The notes under the pieces are model-generated. The model made no database searches. It was not told the origin of the DNA and saw only the letters and a program-made list of their open reading frames with translations. A stretch of 64,000 bases of DNA, taken from assembly GCA_963744905.1 (NCBI GenBank), contig CAVUUV010000006.1, forward strand, positions 1 through 64,000, in the 5' to 3' direction. Below, one piece after another: positions 43,101-51,427 of the stretch (position 1 is its first letter; the number at the start of each line of letters is the position of its first letter). This stretch comes from DATFFO01 sp963744905. Lineage in GTDB: Bacteria; Actinomycetota; Acidimicrobiia; Spongiisociales; ZC4RG35. The translations under genes and the position numbers were made by a program.

Positions 43101-44999
43101 CTAACGGGCCGGGTGGGGATACCCGATGGTGGAGAGTGCGGATGATATCTCGTCGAAGATGGCTGGATCGTCGACTGTTGCGGGCATGTTCCAGGTGTCG
43201 TCGTCGGCAATCCGCTTCATAGTGCCTCTCAGGATCTTGCCTGATCTCGTCTTCGGGAGTCGGTCGACGACCACAGCCGACTTGAACGATGCCACCGGCC
43301 CGATCCGGTCACGGACTGCGGCTATCACGTCCTCGACCACCGTGTCCGGTTCGGCTTCGGCTCCGACCTTCAGCACGAGGAGTCCCACCGGCTGTTGACC
43401 CTTCAAGTGGTCTGCGACACCGATCACGGCGCACTCGGATACATCGGGGTGAGCCATGAGGACTTCTTCGATCGCTCCCGTGGACAGCCTGTGGCCGGCC
43501 ACGTTGATGATGTCGTCGGTTCTGGCCATCACGTGTACGTAGCCGTCCTCGTCGATGAAACCGGCATCCGCGGTCTCATAGAAGCCTTCGAACCTCGACA
43601 GGTAGGTGTCAACGAATCGGGTTTCGCCATTCCACAGCGTGGGAAGTGCGGCCGGTGGCATGGGAAGACGGGCGCACAGCGCCCCGATGTTCCCGGCCGG
43701 CAACTCGGCACCGTCGGGCCCCAAGACGGCCAGATCCCATCCAGGAGCGGGCAAGCCGGGCGAACCCGCGACCACGGGGACGGCTTCGACGCCGAGACAT
43801 ATGGCGACTATCGCCCAGCCGGTCTCCGTCTGCCACCAGTGGTCGATCACCGGGACTCCCAAGGTCTGCCGGGCCCATTCGAGAGTGTCGGGGTCGCAGC
43901 GTTCCCCGGCGAGGAAGAGAGAGCGGTACCGGCTCAGGTCGTAGCCTCTGGCGAGCGCACCTTCGGGATCCTGCTGGCGGATGGCGCGAATCGCCGTGGG
44001 CGCTGTGAACATGCTCACGACCCCGTGATCGGCGATCACACGCCAGAACGCCCCGGCATCGGGCGTCCCCACTGGTTTACCTTCGTAGAGGACAGTCGTG
44101 CACCCGTGCAGCAGTGGGCCGTAGACGATATAAGAATGGCCCACTACCCATCCGACGTCCGAGGCGGCCCAGTAGACCTCACCGGGACTCACGGCGTAGA
44201 TGTTGGGCATCGTCCACTTCAGAGCCACGGCGTGGCCGCCGTTGTCGCGGACTATCCCCTTCGGTCGCCCGGTGGTGCCCGAGGTGTAGAGGATGTAGAG
44301 CGGGTCGGTGGCGGCCACGGGCACACAGTCATGCGGCTGTGCGGCGGCCATCTCCTCCTCCCAGTCAAGGTCCCTGTCTCCCATCGCGGCGACTGCCATC
44401 TCCCGCTGGTAGATGATGCAGTGGTCTGGCTGATGGCTCGCCATAGCGACGGCGTGGTCCAGCAAGGGCTTGTACTCGACAATTCGATTGACTTCGATTC
44501 CGCACGAGGCGGAAACGACCAGCTTTGGCAGGCAGTCGTCGATGCGGACAGCGAGCTCCTGTGCCGCGAATCCCCCAAAGACGACCGAGTGCACCGCGCC
44601 CAGCCGAGCACACGCCAGCATGGCGATCACCGTCTGTGGGATCATCGGCATGTAGATGACCACGCGGTCTCCCCGTTCCACCCCGTGGCGTTTCAACACC
44701 CCGGCGAACGACGCGACGAGGCCTCGAAGCTCCGCATAGGTGAACGTCTCCGTGCTTGCGGTGACCGGGCTGTCGTAGATCAAAGCGGGCTGCTCGCCGC
44801 GGCCGCCGTCGGCGTGCCTGTCGAGCGCGTTGTAGCAGGTGTTGAGCTCCCCGCCCACGAACCACCGCGCCGCCGGCGTGGCGTGTTTGTCGAGCACCAC
44901 ATCCCACGCCTTCGTCCAGTCGATATCGGCGGCCGCCTCTTCCCAAAAGCCCTCCGGGTCTTCCAAAGATCGGCGATAGATCTCGGCGTAAGTGGGCAT
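43101..44999 (-). CDS. Propionate/acetate-CoA ligase (PrpE/ACSS3-like)
   Basis: 632 residues, acyl-adenylate-forming enzyme. Motifs: ILYTSGTTGRPKGIVRD (P-loop), WAASDVGWVVGHSYIVYGPL, DHWWQTETGWAI and the C-terminal catalytic lysine in PKTRSGKILRG. The N-terminal YAEIYRRSLEDPEGFWEEAA and GGELNTCYNALDRH resemble propionyl-CoA synthetases more than classical acetyl-CoA synthetases. It could activate the acid left after amine and aldehyde oxidation. Divergent from the TMADH-like gene, with 118 bases between; on the same strand as the kinase-lyase fusion. Confidence 0.85.
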   Translation of the reverse strand: MPTYAEIYRRSLEDPEGFWEEAAADIDWTKAWDVVLDKHATPAARWFVGGELNTCYNALDRHADGGRGEQPALIYDSPVTASTETFTYAELRGLVASFAGVLKRHGVERGDRVVIYMPMIPQTVIAMLACARLGAVHSVVFGGFAAQELAVRIDDCLPKLVVSASCGIEVNRIVEYKPLLDHAVAMASHQPDHCIIYQREMAVAAMGDRDLDWEEEMAAAQPHDCVPVAATDPLYILYTSGTTGRPKGIVRDNGGHAVALKWTMPNIYAVSPGEVYWAASDVGWVVGHSYIVYGPLLHGCTTVLYEGKPVGTPDAGAFWRVIADHGVVSMFTAPTAIRAIRQQDPEGALARGYDLSRYRSLFLAGERCDPDTLEWARQTLGVPVIDHWWQTETGWAIVAICLGVEAVPVVAGSPGLPAPGWDLAVLGPDGAELPAGNIGALCARLPMPPAALPTLWNGETRFVDTYLSRFEGFYETADAGFIDEDGYVHVMARTDDIINVAGHRLSTGAIEEVLMAHPDVSECAVIGVADHLKGQQPVGLLVLKVGAEAEPDTVVEDVIAAVRDRIGPVASFKSAVVVDRLPKTRSGKILRGTMKRIADDDTWNMPATVDDPAIFDEISSALSTIGYPHPAR

Positions 45000-45117
45000 G
45001 CAGGCGAATCTAGCGAACGCGTCAGCTCGAGCTCAGCTCACCTCCCGCGCTGCCACCACTTGCCGTGGAGTTTTGGCGGTTCGTAGAGTCAGCGATCGTT
45101 CCAACCGGAAGACAGAG

Positions 45118-47127
45118 ATGCCACGTGATCCCAGATTCGATGCCCTGTTCGAGCCGATTCGAATAGGCCCGGTCGTAGCACCGAACCGCTTCTACCAGGT
45201 GCCGCATTGCACCGGAATGGGATATCGGCGCCCACGATCGGTAGCTTCTCTCCGGGAGGTCAAGGCCGAGGGGGGATGGGGCACGGTTTGTACCGAGTAC
45301 GCGTCGATACACCCTTCCTCGGACGACGAGCCATATCCGTCGCACTCGTTCTGGGAGGACCGCGACATCGAGTGGCACACCCTGATGGTGGACAAGGTCC
45401 ACGGCCAGGGGTCGCTTGCGGGTGCCGAGTTGTGGCACGGCGGGGCGGCGAGCGCCAACCACTACTCGCGTGAGGTTCCGTTAGGCCCGCTGAGCATGCC
45501 CGCCGGTGTCGACGATCCGCTTCAGACCATGGCGATGGACAAATCGGACATCAGGGAGTTCAAGCGCTGGCATGTCGAAGCGGCCCGACGGGCACAGAGG
45601 GCCGGATTCGACATCGTCTACGTCTATGCGGCTCATTGGTATCTCATCCGCCAGTTTCTCATGCCGTCAAACCAGCGGAGCGACGAGTACGGCGGGTCCC
45701 TGGAGAACCGGGCTCGGCTATTGAAAGAGCTGATCGTCGAGACCAAGGAGGCAATCGGGGACCACTGCGCCGTAGCCGTCCGTTTCTCTGCCAGCGACGG
45801 CGGGCCCGACGACGACCAGAGTACCGACGAGCCCCGAGCCATGCTGGAGCTTCTTGCCGACTTGCCCGATCTCTGGGACATCACCGTTCACGACTACAGC
45901 TGGGAGATGGGAACTTCTCGTTTCGTCCCGGAGGCGGGCCTGGAAGCCACCATGTCCTGGGTCAAGAGCATCACCGACAAGCCGGTAGTCAGTGTCGGTC
46001 GCTTCACCTCGCCGGAGACGATGCTCCGGTTGGTTCGACAGGGCGTGGTGGATCTGATCGGCGCGGCGCGTCCCTCCATCGCCGATCCCTTCCTCCCCAA
46101 CAAGATCGCCGAGGGACGCGACGACGAGATCCGCGAGTGCATCGGATGCAACATCTGCTACACGGGCGACCAGACGGGGACGCCGATCCGCTGCACCCAG
46201 AACCCGACCATGGGCGAAGAATGGAGGAAGGGGTGGCATCCCGAGTACATCCCGCCCAAGGGCTCTGATGCCAGGATCTTGATAGTCGGAGGCGGTCCCG
46301 CCGGTCTCGAGGCCGCTACGTCGCTGGGCAAACGGGGGTATGAGGTCACGCTCACGGAAGCCACTCGCCGGCTGGGCGGCAGGGTCACGTTGGAGTCTGC
46401 ACTTCCCGGGCTAGCTGCCTGGGCCCGAGTCCGTGACTGGCGTCTCAATCAGATCGACAAGCTGCCCAACGTCGAGTACTACCTCGAGAGCCTCGTGGAC
46501 GCGGACCAGGTTCTCCAGTTCAGCCCCGACAAGGTGCTTATCGCGACGGGCGCAACCTGGCGCCGTGACGGTGTCGGGCGATGGCACGAGACTCCGATCC
46601 CAGGCTGGGATTCAGCCTCGGTCATCACGCCCGACGACGTGATGGGCGGCCTGGTCCCCGCCGGGCCGGTGGTGCTCTATGACGACGAGCACTACTACAT
46701 GGGCGGGGTCATCGCCGAGGCGTTGAGACGCCTGAACCTGGACGTGACCCTCGTCACCCCGGCCAACGAGGTGTCGACCTGGACCAGGCACACAGAAGAG
46801 CAGCAAAGGATCCAGGCGAGGATCCTCAACCTGGGGATAGACCTCCGAACCGGGACGTCCGTGGTGGCTGTGGAGGATGGGACGGCGACGTTGCAGTCGA
46901 TCTATACCGGAGACCGGCAACTGGTGGAGGCCGGGGCCATCGTCATGGTGACGTCGCGCTCACCCGTCGACGACCTATACCGCGCTCTGGCCGGGCACTT
47001 CGACGTGCAACGCATCGGCGACTGCCTGGCACCGGGCACGATCGCCACCGCGGTCTACTCGGGTCATCGGGCAGCACGCGAGATGGATGAAGAAGTTACG
47101 GCAGACGTCCCGTTCAGACGCGAATAG
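45118..47127 (+). CDS. Trimethylamine dehydrogenase-family FMN/4Fe-4S amine dehydrogenase
   Basis: 669 residues. The N-terminal TIM barrel begins ARDP-like PRDPRFDALFEPIRIGP and has NRFYQVPHC, whose Cys31 corresponds to the Cys that binds FMN covalently in trimethylamine dehydrogenase. The 4Fe-4S cysteines follow in CIGCNICYTGD...RCTQN. The C-terminal half has two Rossmann folds (ILIVGGGPAGLEAATSL; VVLYDDEHYYMGG). Tyr61 of the aromatic bowl is kept, but the position of Trp355 is Asp (YTGDQ). Related enzymes oxidise di- or trimethylamine or histamine. Start at 45118, where the family N-terminus begins. Confidence 0.88.
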   Translation: MPRDPRFDALFEPIRIGPVVAPNRFYQVPHCTGMGYRRPRSVASLREVKAEGGWGTVCTEYASIHPSSDDEPYPSHSFWEDRDIEWHTLMVDKVHGQGSLAGAELWHGGAASANHYSREVPLGPLSMPAGVDDPLQTMAMDKSDIREFKRWHVEAARRAQRAGFDIVYVYAAHWYLIRQFLMPSNQRSDEYGGSLENRARLLKELIVETKEAIGDHCAVAVRFSASDGGPDDDQSTDEPRAMLELLADLPDLWDITVHDYSWEMGTSRFVPEAGLEATMSWVKSITDKPVVSVGRFTSPETMLRLVRQGVVDLIGAARPSIADPFLPNKIAEGRDDEIRECIGCNICYTGDQTGTPIRCTQNPTMGEEWRKGWHPEYIPPKGSDARILIVGGGPAGLEAATSLGKRGYEVTLTEATRRLGGRVTLESALPGLAAWARVRDWRLNQIDKLPNVEYYLESLVDADQVLQFSPDKVLIATGATWRRDGVGRWHETPIPGWDSASVITPDDVMGGLVPAGPVVLYDDEHYYMGGVIAEALRRLNLDVTLVTPANEVSTWTRHTEEQQRIQARILNLGIDLRTGTSVVAVEDGTATLQSIYTGDRQLVEAGAIVMVTSRSPVDDLYRALAGHFDVQRIGDCLAPGTIATAVYSGHRAAREMDEEVTADVPFRRE

Positions 47128-47136
47128 GCCAGCCCC

Positions 47137-49590
47137 TCACATCCGGACGCGTTCACTCCTCGGGTCGTAGAAGGACCGGATCGAGCTGGTGGCCGGTATC
47201 CGTTCGGTGGCGACTTCTATCTCGAATGATCCGGAGCGGAGCCAGTCTTCGGTTACGCCCTCGCGGTGATTCAGATATCCCATCGCCAGGCAGCGTCCCT
47301 CGACATAGCTCCACATGCCCGAGCTGGTTCGGCCGACCAGGTCGCCGTCTTTGTAGATGGGCTCGTCGTGATAGAGGAGGCGGTCAGGGTCTTCCAGGCG
47401 GAACTGGATAAGACGCTTCGTCCGGGGAAGCTCGCGCTGGGCCAGCAGGGCGTCCCGGCCGACGAATGATGGCTTGCCCCATGCCACGGCGAACCCCAAT
47501 CCCGCCTCCAACGGCGTGTCCTGGTCGGTGATGTCGTGGCCCCAATGGCGGTATCCAGCCTCCAGCCTGAGTGTGTTCATGGCGTGGTAGCCCGCATGAC
47601 GCAGCCCGTGACCGCCACCTGCTTCCAGGATGGCGTCATACAGCGACGGCGCCTCCTCCCACGACACGTACAGCTCCCAGCCCAGCTCCCCGACATAGGT
47701 CAAACGGAGGGCGCGCACCAGGTGACCGCCGACTCTTATCTGCTGGGCGGTGGCGAACGGAAAGGCCTCGTTGCTCAGATCGGCCGCCGTAAGCTCGCCG
47801 AGCAGCGCCCTCGCCTGGGGCCCCATGACCCCGAACATGGCGAGATCGGTGGTCATGTCGGCCACCGTCACGTCGTAATCCCGACAGTGGCGCCGGAGCC
47901 AGGCCTCATCGCGGATTGCTGATCCGGCCGCGGTCACCACGAAGTATTCGGTTTCGCCGATCCGGGTTACCGTCAGGTCGGCTTCGATTCCGCCCTGGTC
48001 GTTACACCACTGCGTGTAGACGGCCCTGCCCTGGTCCACATCGATCTCGTTGGCGCAGATCTCATTGAGGGCCGTTACCGCGTCCGGGCCCTCGACCTTG
48101 AACTTGGCAAACGACGTCTGGTCGAACAGGCCAACGGCGTTACGAACAGCGTGACATTCTCTGCCCGAGGCCTCAAACCAGTTCTGCTTTCCGTAGCTGT
48201 AGCGGTAGATGCGCTCCTCGCCTTCGGTGGCGAACCAGTTGGGTCGCTCCCAGCCGGCCACTTCGCCGAAGACGGCTCCGGCCGCATCGATACGATCATG
48301 GATCGGGGACAGACGGCGGTTACGGGCACTCTCGTACTGCCGGAACGGCCAGTGCATGGCGTAGAGGAGTCCGAGGCTCTCCGGGATCCTCTCTGCCAGG
48401 TAATCGGGGTCCCCCTGAAAGGGGAATGCCCTCCGGATGTCGACGGCCGTGAGATCCATGGGGGGATGACGATCGGCGATCCAGTCGGCCAGCACCCAGC
48501 CGACCCCCCCGGCCGATTGGAGGCCCACCGAGTTGAAGCCGGCGGCCACGTAACAACCGTCCACCTCGGGCACCTCACCCAAGTAGAAGACACCGTCGGG
48601 TGTGAACGACTCGGGACCGTTGAAGAAGAGCTGGAGGCCGCACTCTCCCAGCACCGGCACTCGATGAACCGCTCTCTCGAAGATGGGACCGATGTGCTCC
48701 CAGTCCTCGGGGAGCGTGCCGAATGAGAAGTCGCGGGGGATGCCCTCGAGGTTCCAGAGCTTTCCTCGCGGCTCGAAGAACCCGGCCATGATCTTGCCAG
48801 TCTCTTCCTTGAAGTACGTGTAACCACCGGGGTCTCGCACCGTTGGCATGCCCCGCTCCACACCGTCGAGAGGTTCGGTCACTATGTAGAAGTGCTCGCA
48901 GGCCTGCAGCGGCACGTTTACCCCGACCGTGGCGGCGAGCTGACGCGTCCAGATCCCGGTGGCGAGGACGACGGTCCCCGCCTCGATGTAGCCGCCCTCC
49001 GTCTCGACTCCTCTGACCCTTCCGTTCTCCGAGAGAATCTTCTCCACGGCGATGCCTTCGATGATTCGCGCGCCTCGCGCCTTCGCTCCCTTCGCCAGCG
49101 CAAGCGTCGTGTCCACCGGAGACGCCTGGCCATCGCGTGGGATGTGCAATGCTCCAATCAGGTCTTCGGTGTTGAGGAGGGGCCACAGCTCGCTGACCCG
49201 ATCCAGGTCGATCACCTCAGTTTCGACGTCACAGGTCCGCGCCATGGACGCGCCCCGCAGTATCTCCTCCCAGCGCTCCTCGTCAGCCGCCACCGAAATC
49301 GACCCTTGGGAGCGATATCCGGTGGCCTGTCCGGTTTCGTCCTCGAGCTCTTCGAACAGACGGGCCGAGTATGTCGCCAGCCCGGTGAGGCTATGTGAGG
49401 ACTTGAGTTGGGAGACCAGGCCTGCTGCATGCCATGTGGTGCCGGCCGTCAACTCGTTCTGCTCGATGACGGTCACGTCCGTGATGCCGCGCCGCGTCAA
49501 GTGGTAGGCAACGCTGCATCCGATCACGCCTCCACCGATCACCAGCACCTCGGTGCGATCCGGTAGGGGGACGGGCGAAGAGGTGGTCAT
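47137..49590 (-). CDS. Dimethylglycine/sarcosine dehydrogenase-like FAD oxidoreductase with GcvT domain (paralogue 1)
   Basis: 817 residues. The FAD-binding DAO domain (about 12-390) starts VLVIGGGVIGCSVAYHLTRRG and has TTWHAAG; His54 matches the covalent-FAD His of mitochondrial dimethylglycine dehydrogenase. A linker domain and a GcvT aminomethyltransferase domain (about 440-815, with FKVEGPDAVTALN and YVGELGWELYV) would pass the one-carbon unit to tetrahydrofolate. Such enzymes demethylate N-methylated glycines or betaine derivatives. Converges with the TMADH-like gene, 9 bases apart. Confidence 0.88.
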   Translation of the reverse strand: MTTSSPVPLPDRTEVLVIGGGVIGCSVAYHLTRRGITDVTVIEQNELTAGTTWHAAGLVSQLKSSHSLTGLATYSARLFEELEDETGQATGYRSQGSISVAADEERWEEILRGASMARTCDVETEVIDLDRVSELWPLLNTEDLIGALHIPRDGQASPVDTTLALAKGAKARGARIIEGIAVEKILSENGRVRGVETEGGYIEAGTVVLATGIWTRQLAATVGVNVPLQACEHFYIVTEPLDGVERGMPTVRDPGGYTYFKEETGKIMAGFFEPRGKLWNLEGIPRDFSFGTLPEDWEHIGPIFERAVHRVPVLGECGLQLFFNGPESFTPDGVFYLGEVPEVDGCYVAAGFNSVGLQSAGGVGWVLADWIADRHPPMDLTAVDIRRAFPFQGDPDYLAERIPESLGLLYAMHWPFRQYESARNRRLSPIHDRIDAAGAVFGEVAGWERPNWFATEGEERIYRYSYGKQNWFEASGRECHAVRNAVGLFDQTSFAKFKVEGPDAVTALNEICANEIDVDQGRAVYTQWCNDQGGIEADLTVTRIGETEYFVVTAAGSAIRDEAWLRRHCRDYDVTVADMTTDLAMFGVMGPQARALLGELTAADLSNEAFPFATAQQIRVGGHLVRALRLTYVGELGWELYVSWEEAPSLYDAILEAGGGHGLRHAGYHAMNTLRLEAGYRHWGHDITDQDTPLEAGLGFAVAWGKPSFVGRDALLAQRELPRTKRLIQFRLEDPDRLLYHDEPIYKDGDLVGRTSSGMWSYVEGRCLAMGYLNHREGVTEDWLRSGSFEIEVATERIPATSSIRSFYDPRSERVRM

Positions 49591-49647
49591 GGCTCCGATC
49601 CTATCCGGGGGTCCGTGTCCGAGTTCGCGGTGGGTGAGGTGAGGTGA

Positions 49648-51058
49648 TCAAGAGTCGAAACCGATGCCGAAGCGGTCGAGTGTGCGAAGCCACAACCCTC
49701 GTCTTCCCTGGCGCCGATCAGCCCGTTGGATGGCCCTTCGAGTCAACCCCACGCCGGCCCATCGCAGCGGTTCGGGAGGAAAGGGGAACGGGCTTTCGCG
49801 CACCATTCGCAGCTCCGTTCTCTCGGTAACCAAGCCGAACACGAGGTCGAGAGCGACTCTTGCCCCGAATCGGCTCGCACCCACGCCCAGGCCTGTGTAG
49901 CCGCCCACCCAGCTGAGGCGATCGTCGTGGGCCGTTCCCCAGGTCGCGGTGAATCGGGTGGTAGTGCCGATCGGGCCTCCCCATCGGTGGGTGAAGTGAA
50001 GCCCCTCCAGCTGGGGGAAGGTCTCGAAGAAGTGCCTTGCCAGCAACGAATGAGTCCGCTCACGCTGGTCGTAGCGTGGGGCTATCCCATTGTTGAAGTG
50101 GTAGGTGGCGTCATACCCACCCCAGAGAATCCGGTCGTCTTCGGTTCTCCTGTAGTAGTGGAACTGGTTGGAGACGTCACCGACCCCGTCATTGTCCTCC
50201 CAGCCGAGGGAGGAGAGTTGCTCCGAGCTGAGCGGCTCTGTGGTCAGAACGTGATCGTAGACGGGGATGATGTAGTGGCCGGGCCGACGAACGGGGCCCG
50301 AAAAGGCGTTGGTGGCCACCAGGACCCTGTCCGAGGCAACGACTCCACCTTGCGCGGTTGTCGCCCTCAATCCAGTGCCGTTGGGTTCGATCGTCTCGAC
50401 CGGCGACCTTTCGTATATGGATGCGCCGAGCTTCTCGGCGGCCTGCTTCAACCCCCAGACAAGTCGCGCTCGGGTCGACCAGGGAAGTGCCGGTTCGTCG
50501 AACCAGGCCTCCGAGATAGGTGGGGGAGGCGATTCTCTCTCGCATGCCGCGAGAGTCGAGCAATGCGATGTCGTCACCTACCGAGCGATGGGCTCGTGCG
50601 CTCTCTTCTAGGACCTCCAGATGCCACGGCTCGGTGGCGACGCCAGTCTCGGGCGCCCTCCGGAAGTCCGCCGCGATACCGTACCGATGGATGGTGGCTT
50701 CGATCTCGTCGAGGTTCTCGTAACCGAGTCTGACCAGAGCGTCGATCTCGTCCGGCCAATGCGACATGCCGTTCCTCAACCCGTGGGTGAGGGAGCCGTC
50801 GCAAAAGCCGCCGTTGCGCGAGCTGGCTCCGAAGCCGCACCTCTCGGCTTCCAGAACCACCACTCGCAGTCCGGGTTGCTCTTCCAGGGCCTGGATTGCC
50901 GCCCACAGCCCCGTCAGTCCCGCCCCGACAACGGTGAGATCGGACGTAATCTTCCCCCCCAGAGTGGGCGAGTTTGGAGGAGCGTCGTCACGGTCGGACC
51001 AGAACACCGCCGGCCTTGCTCCTGAGAGCGCCTCACGTGGAGACCCATCAAGCTGCAT
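49648..51058 (-). pseudogene. FAD-dependent DAO-family oxidoreductase, frameshifted
   Basis: Two frames make one protein of about 469 residues. Part 1 (51058 to about 50470) has the dinucleotide fold DLTVVGAGLTGLWAAIQALE, ASSRNGGF and TYLGGLVRRTGTSLVDP. Part 2 (about 50469 to 49648) continues ARLVWGLKQAAEKLG through GPIGTTTRFTATWG to the C-terminus. Removing one base near 50470 joins VDP to ARLVWGL, the normal family sequence. The intact form resembles gamma-glutamylputrescine oxidase (PuuB) and other amino-acid oxidases. Mutation or assembly error; both halves remain well conserved. Confidence 0.8.
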
Positions 51059-51427
51059 GACGTCGGAGGCGGAGATCAGAGTCGACCCCAGGTTCGGTTC
51101 TGCGCATCAGTAGTTGATTCTTTGTCAGACTGGTGATCCTAATTCAAAATGACCGCGTTGACCGGGGCAAGCCGATCTATCGACTCGTCAACGTGGAATT
51201 CTTCAATCGAATCCGCAGACGGGCGAGGACGAGATCGATCGACGACGACCACCGCATTCCCCCGCAAACGTCGAAGGGAGACTGAGTGAATCGATCGTGA
51301 CAATGGACAACGTCGAGTTATCTGCGCACTGATGCAACCTACGACAAGTTTTTCTACAGAGTTGCCGGTCAGAGACACGCAACTCGGTAGCCGGGTAGGC
51401 TGAGAACCGCCCTAAACGGAGGAGCAA
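51059..51427. promoter_or_regulatory. Divergent intergenic region, DAO gene / DMGDH paralogue 2
   Basis: 370 bases without a gene. It must carry promoters for both directions. A small inverted pair GTTGCC...GGTAGC near 51362-51405 lies ahead of GGAGGAG and the ATG at 51428. I looked for a glycine-type riboswitch and saw none. Confidence 0.4.

Noticed and set aside
49648..51058. In-frame TGA (selenocysteine) as the cause of the split oxidase
   Set aside because: The two parts lie in different frames; a TGA readthrough would keep one frame. The same holds for NfeD.
51059..51427. Glycine or other riboswitch ahead of DMGDH paralogue 2
   Set aside because: No conserved riboswitch core sequences could be matched by eye.
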